Part shown: in pieces, positions 43,565-57,134 of the stretch
Numbering within the stretch: the first letter of the stretch is position 1
Layout: every line of letters starts with the position of its first letter
NCBI RefSeq assembly: GCF_034190915.1
Contig: NW_026947499.1
Span: 4,649,950 to 4,713,949 of the forward strand
Length of the DNA: 64,000 nucleotides
Source of the DNA: Cavia porcellus
Taxonomy: Eukaryota > Chordata > Mammalia > Rodentia > Caviidae
Direction: 5' to 3'
The notes under the pieces: model-generated
What the model saw: the letters and a program-made list of their open reading frames with translations, nothing else
The model's database searches: none
Told to the model about the DNA's origin: nothing
Translations under genes and position numbers: made by a program

Positions 43565-46329
43565 TGAAGCTGGACACTACTGGAGACTTTTTTGTCTTCA
43601 TTATGGTAAAATCCACGTCACATGGACTTTCACCATCAAACCTGTTTCATAGTGTGCGGTTCCCATCAAGTTCACTGATTCACATGGCTGCCTCCTCCTC
43701 ACCCTCAATGCCTACAAAACCTTTTATCTGGCAAAACCAGAGTGCTCTGTTGACTGGAAGGCATTACCTCATTCCTTTCCCCGCTCCCTGTTCCCTGGTC
43801 TGCATGTCCTGCTGTCTCTCATAAGTTACACTTTGTGTGTACTGCCTGTGGCAGGTTAATCTTACCTCTCACACCACCCTGGGGTTCATCCCTCTGCAGC
43901 AAGCCATGGTGAGGGGACAGAGCCTGCTTCACCACAGTCCCAAGGAACCCCAGTGGCTCAGAAGGGTCTCCCAGCTTCCTACACCGCACGGTTTCCCATC
44001 CCTGTCCCTCACTCCTCACTCCCTGGCCATCCGTGTCCCCCATCCCGGGTCCTCTCTCCCCTTCCACAGCCTGTGGCCCACTCAGAACCAGTCCCAAGGG
44101 GAAGCTCTGCCCTGTAGCCCAGATGAATGTGTTAAAAAGATGAAGTGTTTTTAAAAAACAGATTCTGGTTCAAGAAGAAAAAGCTTGGTGTCAATCAGTA
44201 GTGGAGAAGAAACTTTTCTATTTCTGTTAATACAAGCTGGAGTTACAATTTTTTTCAAACTTGAAGCCAGTGTAACCATTTTGTGTCATGAATTAGCAAT
44301 GTATTTAACTTCATTTGAATAATAGATGCCACACAAATCAGTAAAGAAGCATCAGCAGTCACATTATTTCACAGTTAGTTGGCTGAAGTGATGGCGACTT
44401 GGGTAATGGTTTTGGCCCATTGTAGTGCCGAGCTACTCAGCCAAATAGATAATTATAAACACTATTAATTTTCAGGTCACTCATCTTGACATCCAGTTTG
44501 AAATATGATTATAGTGAGTGTTTTGCAGCAAATATGGTCTAAGCCCACCTCATGCTATCAGTATGATGAGGATATTTTTGTGACCTTTATTTTACAGGTA
44601 ATTGGCAGCAAGGTCCCAGTAGTAAAATCTCGGTTTATGTAGCATTTCAGATGATGTCACTTAGGTAAAGTTAGAGAGGCATTCTTGAGGAAACAAATAA
44701 ATTAGTGTAAAGTAACCTCAGAAAGGCTGGTATTATTTTGTTTGTCTCCCTTAGCTAAATAGACAGCTCCTTGACATAGTGAGCTGCACCTCTGAAGACC
44801 ACAGGAGCAGGACAATAGCACATCCTTGCTCTCTATAAGATGCTATGATGAACCAGCAGCTGCATACAGCTGTCCCTGAGCATCCTGCAGGAGCCGGCTG
44901 GCTGCCCTGAACTTAGCTGCTGTGTGCTCTGGACATAAGCCCTCAACCCCTGCTCTGTCTCTTACTGAGACGATGCAGAAGTGGACCCCATATTGAGTCA
45001 CACCATAACAGCAGCATTCTCATCTATGGTGTGGTCCAGCTGTAGACTTGGTATCCATGGGGGCTGTGGTTCATTTAACAACTCTTTAGTCAACATCATT
45101 TATGAACCAGTCATAGAAAATGCCCACATGAGCAACTGTCTCCAAATAGCACTTTGTGATTTATTTAAGAATATAATTGATTTTTAAAAACTCCTAATGT
45201 TTCTCTCCTTTCAACAGACACTACAGCCTCTATGTATGTGTTCAAAGTCATCCACCATTTTGTTCTTCTGAGCAAACACTTGAACACTTTGTTCTCAAAG
45301 TTATATTTGATCTCTTTTCAAAAATTGCATTGACCTCTTACCAAATGCATAGGACATTTTATTTCAAAGTTATATTTCCAGTGGAAAAAATTCTAATTCT
45401 CTCCCCTAAAGATCACAAAGAATGTTTGGAATAGTGAGGGAATGGGGGAAATCTGGGTCAAGTTCACGTAAAAAGAAAGCCTTCAGCTGTGTCACCTGAT
45501 AAATCCTGGGTGCTGGGTCTCAGCCTCAGAGATGTGAGCGTGTTCCTCCTCCTTCCTTTACAGCCGTCTTCAGTGCCAAAGCTGTGGGTCTAGATCCTTC
45601 GCCTTGCCAGCAAGGATATGATCGGCCATCTACCATTGGCTGTCATTCAATGTGCGACAGTCTTGATTGTGTCCCCTTGGGCACCAAATCTCTTCTCAGC
45701 CTGCTCCCCTAAGCCTGCCTTGTTATCTGCTTGTTATTCCTAATGCTAGGTGAATTTTCCCGCCCAGCATTGGTAATATTTTAAGCTACCTGTCTGAGGA
45801 TAAGGAAGAGCCGGTGCGGTGAGGCTGAGGCTTCCCACCCCGGACTCTGCCCGCAGCCAGCTGCTGTCTTTGATGAGTCCAGCATCACTTGCTTGGGTGC
45901 GCAAGAAGGAGGGGAGCTGGGTTCTGGGAGGCCACCTCTGGATGCAGGTGGCCACATGACAACAGCACAGAGACAGCAGGTGTGAGGGCAGTGTGGGGAA
46001 ATTTATGTCACGCTCTGCACCTACTGTGGAATCGAGGTCCTCTGACCGATGCTCTGGGAAACTGCATTTCAAGAAAACTCTCAATACAACTCCCCAGGAG
46101 CCTTAGATCCTGCTTGCGTCCTTCCCTCAGGCCAGGGCCCCGCTCAACACTATGGGCTCCTTCCGTCCAGTACATGAGAACACACCTCCCAAAACTCCCC
46201 GATAACTTTTTTTTAAAATTAGAGGATAAATAGCTCAGTGTCAGAAATTAAAATTTCAAATGTGCATCATTTTATTGCCTAACCAAGTCCATCCAGACGA
46301 AAATGTATGAACTTTCTTTGATTCACTTA
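43565..46329. other. No recognised gene or repeat over 2.7 kb
   Basis: Overlapping antisense frames at 43819-44154 and 45746-46233 look random. The AT-rich stretch 44200-44740 shows no family signature. Confidence 0.45.
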
Positions 46330-46424
46330 AAAGTTACGAAAGGGAAGGAAAGTGCTGAATAGGAAAGAAGAGGGATGGGGCACAGGAGAAAAGGACAAGG
46401 GGAAAGATCATATATATAGGTATG

Positions 46425-46469
<45 letters not shown>

Positions 46470-46703
46470 GTGTGTGTGTACATGCATACAGGAGGTAACT
46501 CTACTACCAAGTTCAGTTCATCAAAAAGAACAGTTTGTGTTCTCATTGTCTGGTTGTTTGATCATCTTTTATGCCTAAATTTTTATAATCAGAGCAACTA
46601 CTTTCAAGATGACAATATGCAATATGTTAACTAGTGTTAATTTCCTATTTTTTGAAATTGCAGACCATTTTTATGCTTTATGTTTTTAAAAATTAAAAAA
46701 AAA
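46330..46703 (+). mobile_element. L1 3' UTR and tail with embedded microsatellite
   Basis: The purine-rich 3' UTR (46335-46410) is followed by an ATATAC microsatellite (46422-46479). Then comes the tail that matches 42690-42790 and 23580-23725 in reverse (GTTCATCAAAAAGAACAGTTTGTG), ending in an A-rich run at about 46685-46703. No ORF2 remains. Confidence 0.65.
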
Positions 46704-46780
46704 AATGTGTTTCGAAGATTCCACCACATGTTTCCACAGATAGCGTAGGCAGCATGCTGTGGTCTTGGCTCCGGACAGGG

Positions 46781-46940
46781 GCTCCTCCCTCCCCTTTCCC
46801 CTCCCTTCCCCCTCCCCTCCTCATTCTCCCCCTCTTCTCCTCATCCACCTCCTCCTTCTTCTCTTTCTCCTTTTAAAAATAAATCATACTAGGGCTCGAA
46901 CCCAGGGCCTTCACACTGAGCTGCATCCCCAGCCTTTTTT
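46781..46940 (-). mobile_element. ID-related SINE with CT-rich (reverse purine) tail
   Basis: On the minus strand: AAGGCTGGGGATGCAGCTCAGTGTGAAGGCCCTGGGTTCGAGCCCTAG, an ID body with a GGTTCGAGCC B box. Its tail then becomes a long GAGG/GAAGG-rich tract (46781-46875 as CT on +). Confidence 0.75.
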
Positions 46941-47164
46941 CCACTCTTTAAATATTTGATTTTTATTTTTAAAGATAAAAAAGTAAAAATAATGACAAAC
47001 AAGTTTCCAAACAGGCTCCTAAAGCAGTAACAATACTTAGTACAGTGAATGCTGTGGTCTGCGTGGGAGTCATTCAGAGCGCAAGACAGAGGCGGGAAAC
47101 ACTGCGCACCAGCGTTAGCATGGGCCTCTCTTTTCAGAACTAAGAGAAACTAGCTGTGTTACTA
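46941..47164. other. Short unassigned stretch
   Basis: No identifiable feature. Confidence 0.4.
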
Positions 47165-48048
47165 CCTTAATTCTCTCTGTGTGTATATACATATGTATCC
47201 CCCCCTTTTCTCTCCCTTCCTTTCCCATTTCCCCCATGAGTTTCTCTTCCTCCTGAACAGTTTCTTCCTAATTCACAATGTCTGTTGTACATTTTGGATC
47301 TTATTTATTCATTCAGCTTCTCACACTAGTGAGACAATGTGATGTCCACACACAGTCCTGACTTATTTCATGTGTAAGTACGGTCTCAGTTGCATCCATT
47401 TACACGTAAAAATCATGAGTTTAATCCTTTTTATGACCAAGTAGTACTCCATTCTTAAAATCTTTTTTTTTCCCCATTCCTTGATGAAGGGACATTTGAG
47501 TTGTTTCTGAGATTGAGCTATATTACAAATGTTCCTGGGTACACATATGTCACTGTGGTATGATATTTTTAATTCTTCTGGGAAGACACCTAGAATGACA
47601 ATAGCTGGGTTGAACCGGATCTCTAATCCTGATTTTTGAGGAATCTTCACACTGATTTCTCCAGCAGTTTTACCAGTCTGCACTCCCAACAACAATAGAG
47701 AAGTTTCCTTTCCCCACAGCCCCTCCAGCATTTGATATTGGTTGATTTCTTGATGGCAGCCGTTCTTTCTGGAGTGAGGTGGAGTCTCAGTGACCAGTGA
47801 TGCTGAATACTGTTTCATGTACCTGTTTGCTGTTCATATTTCTTCTAGGAAGTCTGTATTTATCTCAGATGCACATTTCTGAACTAGGTCTTTGAAACTG
47901 GAGGGCTCTTTTTTTACAGTTCTTCATGTTTTAGATATGAGTCCTTTGAGGGACAAGTGGCTATAACTTTTTCCCACTGTGTGGTTTGTTTTTTTTAACT
48001 CTGTTGGTGATTCCTTTTATTGTGCAAAATTTTGAAACATGTGGTCCT
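47165..48048 (-). mobile_element. L1 3' end, minus strand
   Basis: The CT-rich reverse 3' UTR is followed by the ORF2 C-terminal region. The minus frame 47363-47818 (151 codons) holds the ORF2-end words SQKQLKCPFIKEWGKKK and, further upstream, TPPHSRKNGCHQEINQYQ. It is homologous to 42840-43475 but not inverted. Several substitutions; inactive. Confidence 0.8.
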
Positions 48049-48049
48049 T

Positions 48050-48140
48050 AAGTCATTGTGCTGGTCTAGAGGGACCTGCAGTCCTCCCGCCTCAGCCTCC
48101 TAGAGTGCTGGGATCACAGGTGTGGACCTCCACACCCTTC
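48050..48140 (-). mobile_element. B1 SINE, minus strand, truncated
   Basis: TCCTCCCGCCTCAGCCTCCTAGAGTGCTGGGATCACAGGTGTGGACC is the reverse of the 7SL-derived B1/Alu left end. It abuts the L1 directly. Confidence 0.85.
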
Positions 48141-51100
48141 TTTTTATTTTCCTCTTTCCCATTTTCCCATTCCCCACACTGTGTTTGCTTTTTGTGCAGA
48201 GATACTAGATGGTGGCAGTTATCCACCCAGCTAGTTTAGAAGTATGTAGTATATTTGGGTACATTTTGCCCATATAACTAATTCCCTCAGACTCTTGTGC
48301 TGTTCCTGAAACATTTCCCATAGCTCAGCACCTAAGACTTTCACGTGCAGTACACTCCACTCACACCTTCAGGCTGTAACCCCAAAGAGATGACTTAATT
48401 TATGCAAGTGTTTATAAGACATCACTTGACCTGACTTTCCTGGTGGAGTTGGAGACAGGCCCCAGCACCCTGGTTCATGACTGGCCCTTTTGTTTCATGG
48501 ATCTTACAGCCACTGAGGTCAGTTCAGACCTCATGCCCTGCTGTAAAACCCCCATCTCCACCCACTATGCCCTCTGCCCCAGTGTGTCCGTGCCATGGAG
48601 GAGCATTTGTGTTAGGTTTTTCGGCACAGCCCAGAGACCAAGTGGGAGAGATCGAGAGAAAGTGGCCTTTACTGCAGGCTCAGGAGGGCTGCAGAAGAGG
48701 GCAGGATTTCCTCAGCACAGACAAAGGACTGCTTGGGCTTTTATCAGGTCTGGCTGGGGGTAGTTTGGGAGGGGGCCAGGTGACATTAACAGCTGATTTG
48801 GAGGAACCTTGGGGCACGTGAAGGAAGAGACAGGAAGTTTATTTTGGGGATGATGGGAGAAGGAGGGGACAGCGCATATGCTGTTGTTTTGGGCTCCTTT
48901 GCCATGATGGCTCTGAAAATTTCACAGGGGCAGAAACCCATCATTTGCAGTTCCTCTAACTGTATCTCAGCCTCCCTCCCCTGCTGGTCCTCCTGCACCG
49001 CCTGTTAGGGCATGTTCCTTCCACCAGATCACATGCCATTTTGATATTGCAGGGCACTCTGGGTCACATATCTGTGTCTGTCTGCCTTTTACACTCAGAA
49101 ACATGTGAGATTCTGTCGTCTGGGGTGTCACAGTCCCACCAAGTGTGTGAGCCCTGAAGGCACTTCTTTGTTGGTACTCACTGCCGTGGGTAGCTTTCCT
49201 CCAGCTTGACAGGAATGTCCTTCAAACTGGACGATTCGCCTCCTCACGCCCCAGGTTCCTTCATCTTCCCTGCAAAACCTAAGGCTACAGCCGGGACTGC
49301 TGGGGCCTCCGATCTGCAGCTGATCATTCCCACCCGTGTCGGCGTGGCTGGCAGTGTTTCTAGGCCTGTGGTGCCTTCATGTGGGATGTAAAGATTTCCA
49401 GGGAAGGGATCTTAGTTATTCTCAGAGTCTCCTCGTCTAGCACAGACTCACCCGAATCATTTGGGAGATTCTGCCAACTGTAAATATCATGCTTCTCTGG
49501 TGGGAACCACAGGATCATTTGCACCCCCAAAGTGGTCTTTTTAATGAATCATTAGGATGGCGAGTATTTCACCTAGTATAGTTAAATGCAGGCCACACAC
49601 ATGCACCCGCATGTGCACGCACACAGATGTGTGTACTGGTTACATATCCTTTAACGCAGCATGTGTTTGGTCAGTGTAACAGTGGAGCCACTGTCCCTTA
49701 AACAAAAGCCATGAAGCATTTCCCCTTTGTAATGGGGTCACACATGACAGGAAAGTTAAACCAGGATTAGACCTTGAGAAGAGCAACTTGCCTGAATCCT
49801 AAGCCGTCCCAGCACACCGCCTTATAGTGAAGAGCTGTGATTTTATCTGTAGCCAAGGAAACAAAACAGGATCAGGTACAGGAGATGAACTTAAATCATC
49901 TGAAGCCAAAGGAAAGATAGTTCCTACAATGTTTTCAGAGGCAAGGTAACTGGTGCGTCTGCCATAGTCTTTGAACAAAAGACAGAGCGGGCCCCAAATC
50001 AATGGCAAACAATTAGCCTTCCTGTGTGACAGACCAGAGAGCTCAAGGGTGGGTGCTTTGTGGATAGGGTGACACAGCTCCAGAGGGAGCAGGGCTCCTG
50101 AGCTTCCCGGTCAGAGGGAAGCTCATCCATTTCTGGACAGGAGCAGGCCTCGGTAGGAGAATGTCTAAGATCCAATCCCTGGATCGCATGCATAAAATGG
50201 ATGGAATTCCACTTCAGGATAATCAGGAAACAGGATTCACAAGCACATGCAGGATAATTCCCAGGGGGTGTGACCAAGCCGTCCACACGGCTCCATCTGG
50301 AAGAGGAACCCAGTCAGACCCTCTCTGGATATCCAGTCAGGGTGGGTCAGTTTCATGTTGAGACCCTCCTCTACCATTTATAAAAGATGAAAGAATATCA
50401 GAAGCTGTGACAAATTATGCTTTGAATATTTAAATGTGAATATCCTGTGCTTCCTGGTAAATGGTTAATCTTAATCAGAATGAATAGGGAGATATGATAT
50501 ACCGCACACTGAACACATGAACAAACTCAAGCCGCCTTCCACCTTGGGCACCTGCCCCTTCTTCGGGACAGAACCTGGGCTCTGGCATGGAGGCACGGTG
50601 TCTGCACTCAGAGGCCCTCGCTGGCTCATTCATAATGTTCATGAACGCTCCCCCGGGCGCATTCTTCTCCCTCCATGGCAGTCACAATGCAAATGTCTCT
50701 CACAGCCTGAGGAAGAGGAGAGGGAGGAAAGAGACTGAAACTCATCTGTTTTTCTCCTCAAACTCTGGCTTTGTTTTCAAAGTCACCTTATAAATACAAA
50801 TAAACACAAAGTGGCACAACATTATAGTTTCTCGTGTTTGCTGGACCTCATCCTCTGTCTAAGCCTGTGTGAGGAATTTTCCTAAGTCTCCCCTTGATGT
50901 CGAGAGGGGATGAGTATCCTCCTTCACAGGTGAGCAGTCCTGCTGGAGAGACACCATGGTCTCCCCAAGTGCGTGGGAGGGGAGGTCTGAACGCGGTCCA
51001 GTCCACTGCTAGTCTTAGCTGTCTGTCCATCCCAGATCTGCTCAGAGGTCCCGCCCCTGTGCAGCCCGCCTGCGAGCTTCCTGCAAAGATGTCTACAATT

Positions 51101-51189
51101 TCATTCTTCCCTTTTCCCTCCCCACAGCATGAAGCTCTTTTTTCAGACCTGAAGCCGAGACTTGATTTCTCCACCGCCCCTTTGGCTGT
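48141..51189. other. No recognised gene; LTR-like stretch near 48605-48800
   Basis: 48605-48800 (GAGAGATCGAGAGAAAGTGGCCTTTACTGCAGG...GGGCTTTTATCAGGTC) loosely resembles the inner part of the LTR-like repeats at 20722 and 25333, but I cannot align it well. Frames at 48443-48821, 50517-50793 and 50848-51310 overlap antisense and carry no known domain. Confidence 0.4.
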
Positions 51190-52770
51190 GCTCCCGTCAT
51201 TTCATTTTCTTCTATCTATGATTTCCATGTCTTTACTGTTTTCATTTTATCAGTATACCTTTCCTTCTCACGATTCTGGGTTCAATGGAGGCATTTTCGT
51301 ACACACATAAAACACCCCCTGTTGTGTCCCTTGTCCCGTTACCCTCCCTGATGCCTCCTGCCGAGTCACCTTCCTTTTCCCCCTAATGCCCACTGTTAGG
51401 GTAAACAGGTGACCCTCGAGCTTCTGTGCTCGACTTCATTCATGTACGATGATGTCCAGTTCCAAATGTTTTCCTGCAAGTCATCTTGTCCTTTATGGCT
51501 GGACAGTACTATATTTTCCTTCTGTGCATCACATTTTCATCTGTTCCTCTTTGGATGGGCACCTTTGCAAAAATTCCATAACCTGGTTACTGTAAACTCC
51601 TCCATGGTAAATGCAGAAATGCAGTCATCTCTAGCGTGTTCTGCCTTTGGTTCCTTCATGGTGTACCAGGAGGTGGGAGAGCTGGATCGTGGGGAAGTTC
51701 TGTCTGCAGTCTTTCGAGGACCCTCTATATTGGTTTCCCTTATGGTTGCACTGATTCCCCACCACGTGCCCCGACCCAGAGTCCTCAGCAGCATGTATGA
51801 TATTTCTGCATTCTTGTTGACAGTCATTCTGACTGAGGTAAGGTGCAGTCTCAGCGTGGCTTTAATTTGTGTTTGATGGCTAAAGATGTTGCACACTTTT
51901 GTCATGCACTTACCGCCCACGCGTGCTCTTCACAGAAGTGCCTGTGGGTTCACTTGTCCATTTCTATTGGGTTATTTGTTACGTTGAACTTATTTTTTTG
52001 CATGACTTATGTTGTGCTCTCTGTCCTCTGCAGACCAGTACTGGAAAGGATTTCCCACCCTCTGAACCGCCTCTTCATTTTGCTGAGTTCCTCTTGCTGC
52101 AGAGGCTTTCTAAGTTGATCAGATTCCATTCGTCTTATTCCTGCCGGTGCACATAGGGCAGTCACAGCTCCATTCAGGAAGTTGTCGCCTATGCCTATGT
52201 CTGGGCAGCTTCTCCTGTGTCCACATCTCTCACCTTCAGAGTCAAAGGTCTTATATTTAGGTTGGTGCATATTGGGTTGATTTTTGTATCCTATGAGACT
52301 TAGGGATCTAATTTCAGTCTTTTCCTTATGGATAACAAGTTTTCCCAGCCTCTCTTCCACCAGGCATTTCTTATCCCTTTGTGAAGAATCAGATGTCTAT
52401 AGCTGGATGGGCTCATTTCTGACCCTGCTGTATTCCAGTAGTCAACATAGCTATTTCCATGCTAGTGTCATATTTTTTTTTTTCACTATAGCTTTGTCGT
52501 ATGTTTTGAAATCAGGTATTGTGGCACCACCAACATTGTTCTTTTTGCTCAAGATGCTTTTGGCTGATTAAAGCCTTCTATGTTTCCATACACATTTTAG
52601 GGCTTTTTTCTAGTTTTGCAAAGAATGCTATTGACATTTCAATGGGATTGTTTTGAATCTATAAGATTACTTCAGGCAATAAATCTTCCATTTGTTTAGA
52701 AAAGTCAATTCTTTATATATATTTGATCTTCCTGAAAGACCTGTCTCTGTAGTCTTAGATGCTTTTATGC
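51190..52770 (-). mobile_element. L1 ORF2/3' fragment, about 1.6 kb, minus strand
   Basis: The longest L1 piece. The minus frame 51537-51920 contains QTQIKATLRLHLTSVRM, the ORF2 C-terminal signature. The + text then continues through reverse ORF2 (TTTTCACTATAGCTTTGTCGTATGTTTTGAAATCAGGTATTG and TTTTAGGGCTTTTTTCTAG near 52485-52610). Stops and indels break ORF2, and the 5' part of the element is missing. Confidence 0.8.
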
Positions 52771-54849
52771 CTTTATCCTCTGGGGGACACATTTAGGAAC
52801 ATTTAGGGGCACCTTTCTCCCATCCTGAAGACTCCCTCTGTCTTTCTGAGGCATTGGCACTAGGTTCCCCCGGATCAGATACCGTGAGCATCCATGCTTG
52901 GCCTCCCCCTCATTAGGAGAGCCATTTGCCCAGCAGCTTCTGGGAAATGGTGCACAGTAAAGACCTCACTTCCCTGAAATGTCCCTGCTCAACCCTGTCC
53001 TTGTGTGTGTCACAGAAAAGTATTATATGTAAGTTGGTTGCCATTAGAATTTGAAAGATATTTCTCCCTTGTTTTGAGTATTTCAAGGCTGTTCATCAGA
53101 GTGCTGAAACCAAGGCACTTCATATTTGCTTTGTTTGTTTTTAATGCCAGAAATAAGTAAAGATGCAGGATTTTAAAATGCAGCTCTCCTCTGCATGCAA
53201 ATTGACAGGCAGGAAGAAATGTGAGAGAAGCATGGCAGTAGCTTAGCACCTCAGCCTTTTGGGGCACCTTGAAGTCTCCTGTCTTCTGGTTTTTGTGCTT
53301 GTGTGAAATCTAGCAAATTTGACAAGAAAGAATTTCTTAACAGTCCCCCCTCCCTGGGTGGTGTGCTGGTGGTGGCCAATGGTGGTGACAGCTCAGGGTG
53401 TGTCTGTTCCTGTTTCCAGAACCCCAGCTTCGTTTTTCTGTGGTAAGGAGTTGGTGACCCCTGAAAACCTGTGATCATGGGCACCTTGAGACCAGAGGAC
53501 TCGCATGTTGCATGGAGGAGGAACCGGGGGCGTCAACAGTGATCAGCACTGGGGCATCAGCAGTGACCAGCACTGGGGAAACAATCCCCCTTCCGCAGAG
53601 GGTCAGCCCCCACTCAGAAGGCAGCCTGCTCTAGTTCACTGAGAGTCTCCTGGTGTCTCTCCACTCCCAGCTCTCCGAGCCTGTGAGCGTTGCTGTTCTC
53701 TGTTTCACTTTGCGTGGCACGATGCATTTATCACATTAGCATTGGGTTTTCTTCTCTACTCCTGGCTTTCTATCTTTCTTTTATTGTGGACAACACCATA
53801 TTTTGTCAACAACGTTTCTGCACTTACTGAAATAATCACAGATGTTTTTCCCTTTAATGCGCATATAATTTTATACCCTGCTTATTTTCTCTAATATGAT
53901 AGTAAATGCATTTATGTATATGAGCTAGCCATGAATATTTCCTGTTTTATGTTCCTCAAGTTGTAATAAAATTTTATGATGATGTAAAATCTGTCTTTTT
54001 CTCACAGTTCCACCCTTAAACATAATCTTCCTTCTTGGATTTTTTTCTAGAATAAACTGACGAAAAGGAAGACCTTGTAAGTTACAGCATCTACTTTCTT
54101 CTGGACCCAATGTATTTTCAGAAGTAAAATTTGCTCTTCTAGGTAAAATTATATTTGATTGCCTGATGAGAAAATAATTTTTCTTAGGTTATGAGAATCT
54201 ATGTTAAATACACAGGAAAGCCTTCTAATTAGCTTGCATGAAGAAAACTGGGTTTATAAACAGGCTTCCCCAGTAAGTTACCTCTGGCACTCTCAGTGAC
54301 ACATTTTATGGTCAACACTGGAAATAATGAAATAGCAATGCTCTGCGCAGATCCTATCCCAGATGGTCCAGAAGCGTCTGTGCCACAGAGGGGAGTAGAG
54401 GCACTCAGCTCACAGGTGGACCTACTGTGCCGCACGGTGCACTGGGGACATAAATGAGGATCGGGCATCACTTCTATGGAGATAAAAGACAGGGCAAGTG
54501 ACCTGCCTTCTCAGGGTTCACACTGGGAGAGCCCAGAGACAGGGTAATGCAAATAGTAAACAAATATGGAGAGTGTTTTGTGGGATCTGGGACGGGGAAC
54601 GGGGTCCAGAGTCAGAGTAAAAAGGGGGAGGGGTGCACAATATAATCAGTCAGAGGAGCACTCCAGAATCTCAGGATTGAAATGAACTGGCTTGAGATGA
54701 CTCTTAGAAATTAACCAAGGGATAGATCATGGAGAGCCATATGAAGAAGGTGGATTATTGTAAACTATTTCTCAAAGTATTAGATGAGAATTTTTTTTTG
54801 TTGTTGTTTTCTAATGAATCATTTTTGAAAGAGTTAAAGGCACCATATT
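52771..54849. other. No recognised gene over 2.1 kb
   Basis: Contains the short tandem duplication at 53527-53574. The rest is AT-rich, unassigned DNA. Confidence 0.45.
53527..53574. repeat. 24-bp tandem duplication, three mismatches
   Basis: GGGGCGTCAACAGTGATCAGCACT (53527-53550) is followed by a second copy differing at three bases (53551-53574). Confidence 0.85.
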
Positions 54850-55325
54850 AAGTTTTCTATGCATACCCATGTTTAAAGCAACTCAATCCACTCATAATAA
54901 ATAAAACTTGAATGTGACTATAAATCCATCAGTAGAGGAATGGATAAAGTGTTATTCACACACAGTGAAGTACTACCATAACATAAGGAAGTCATTTATA
55001 AGAAAATGGATGCACCTTGAGACCATCATATAAGGTGAAGTAAACCAGACACACACAAACTTAAGTATCACATGGTTTCTCTTATAAGAGAAAAACCAAG
55101 TATACTAGAGAGCAGAATAAAAGAAAGATAACAGGATGTAGGGAGATGGTCTTTTCTATAAAGGGAAGAAGAACTAGAGATGAAGGGAGGGCAGAGGGAG
55201 AGGAAGGAAGAAAAATGAAAAACTAATTAAGATGTGTTGTTCATATGCACTGGCTCCCCATGATGAAAATAATCATTATGTGCTGCAAATATGCACTAGT
55301 ATAAAAAGAAGACAATTAAAAAGGA
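54850..55325 (+). mobile_element. L1 3' end, + strand
   Basis: ORF2-end text (GGAATGGATAAAGTG, TGAAGTACTACCATAACA, AAATGGATGCACC) leads into the purine-rich 3' UTR (GATGAAGGGAGGGCAGAGGGAGAGG). The tail is shared with 32510-32612. It is the least worn copy of this 3' UTR in the window. Confidence 0.78.
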
Positions 55326-55425
55326 AAGGGAACTCCTTCTGGATACAGTGTAGAATACATGAGAAATGAAAAGATGTGTGGAGACCTTCTGAATATTTGA
55401 AATCTCCAAGCAAGGCATGATAAAC

Positions 55426-55614
55426 GCCGGCCGTGTGTGCTTGCACACATCTGTAATTCTAGCACTCCGGGAGGCTGAGGCAGGACGATGAAAGTCTGAG
55501 CTTATCCCAGGCAACTTAGCAACTTAGGAAGCCCTGTCTTAAAGCAAAGTAAAAAAGGGTTGGAGAAGCACAGTGCGAAGGCTCAGGGTTCAATCACCAT
55601 TATCACAAAAAAAG
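55426..55614 (+). mobile_element. B1+ID composite SINE
   Basis: The B1 half (GTAATTCTAGCACTCCGGGAGGCTGAGGCAGGACG...CAACTTAGCAACTTAGG) joins via an A-rich link to an ID half (GGGTTGGAGAAGCACAGTGCGAAGGCTCAGGGTTCAATCACC) with an A tail. It is the clearest composite of the three in this window. Confidence 0.85.
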
Positions 55615-56304
55615 GGATGATGAAGTCTGGGTCTTCGCTCCCAGTGTATATAAATAATTCTAATCCACCAAGGGACTGTTAATAGAATCATAAAACTTGA
55701 TATTCAGCTTAGAAGGAAAAGAGACAGAGGGAAAGATGAGGGATGGTTTCCCCATTGTGCCGAAGGCTAACTCTATGCAGGTGGTTGTGGTTCACAACAC
55801 AGAGCCCACGCTGGGAGGCCAATTTTGGAGGAAGAGGGTGAGCACTGTCCTAATTTGTGGACAGGAGAAAATCAAAGATGTCCCAATCACTCTCCAGTGG
55901 GTTCACACTCCCAGGTGCCTGAAGCCAAGGAGAGAGGTACAAAGTGGAGACACGGAAATAAGAACATCAGCAGTCAGGGAGGAATGGAAGGCCAGGGCTC
56001 CATGATCCCATATCCCCAGCAGGGAGGAAGGCACTTCTCTTCATGCTTATTTTAAAAACATGTCAAACAGATTCTAATGCACTGGATATTACACAATTAC
56101 AAGAAATATGCATTTCAATATGTCTGCAGATTATGTTTATACTCATTAATGTGCTCACACTATTCTACTGAATAGCACAAAATAAGCACCAGCTGCACTC
56201 CAGCCAGGAATCCAACATTGGGTGTAATGGTAGGAGATGAGGAGCCAGTAAAGAGATGGGAGGATGGAAGAGAAGAATATGGGAAGAAATTCAAGAAAAA
56301 TTTG
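55615..56304. other. No recognised gene or repeat
   Basis: Two overlapping + frames (55697-56055) carry no known domain. Confidence 0.45.
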
Positions 56305-56665
56305 TGTCTTAGTTACTTACTACCCTTTGCTGAGACAAAATACCTGATGCCCAAAGTTAGAGAAGGAAAGGTTTATTTCTTACAGATCTTGCAGGTTTCA
56401 ATCCATACTCAGTTGGCTCCAAGGCAGGGTGGCATGGTGGGGCAGCCCTTCATGGCTGCTGCAAACAGCAAGGCACAAACCAGAAAGAGAGAGATACTTA
56501 CCTTCTTCCAACATTACGTTGTATGCTGGCTCCACCCATAGACTTGTGTCCACCCATAGCACTTGCATCACTAATCTGAGCACTAGACAATGATCCAATC
56601 ACAAATGCTTGATTTGGTTGATTCCATAATTGAATGGGGCTTGGGGGCCATTAACATACTAACTG
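56305..56665 (-). repeat. LTR-like repeat family M, copy 4
   Basis: TTAGTTACTTACTACCCTTTGCTGAGACAAAATACCTGATGCCC through TTTCAATCCATACTCAGTTGGCTCCAAGGCAGG matches copies at 29311 and 40363 in order and orientation. Confidence 0.55.
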
Positions 56666-57134
56666 TGGAAATAAAACAGAGAAGAGTTTAGAGAAAAAAG
56701 ACATTCATCACTTAGAATTACAGATTCTTCCACAACACCAAATGAAATAAAAATTGAGGCTATGTTTTGGGTTGGAGAACCTGGGCAACAGTTTTAGTGA
56801 AATAACTGGGGCCAAATGAACAGCAGTGAGCTGAAGAGTGAGTTGTGGCTGATTAAGGAAACACATGCACACATTGAGATGTTTTGGCTCAGGAGTGGAA
56901 AAAGGCAAGGGGATGTCCAGCAGAGAGTTTAAGGGTTCGCTTCCCTCTCGTGTAGAAGTGTTTCACTGTGGGGTTGATGGGGAAACTGCAGAGGATGAGT
57001 GCTGCAGAGGAGGAGTGCAGAGGAAAAGTCCTGACAGAACATGTGCCAGAAGTCTGAAAATGCTGGACCAGAGCATCCTTGCAGACTCTAGTTGAGCTAA
57101 AGTGGCTGATGAAGAGTGGGTGAGAGGCAGGGTG
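56666..57134. other. No recognised gene or repeat
   Basis: Overlapping antisense frames at 56708-57191 without known features. Confidence 0.45.

Noticed and set aside
46334..46634. Tyr-Thr/Tyr-Val repeat frames
   Set aside because: Artefact of the ATATAC microsatellite inside the L1 3' UTR.
51409..51920. Host gene with 155-codon + frame
   Set aside because: The opposite strand carries L1 ORF2 C-terminal words, so this is the antisense of an L1.
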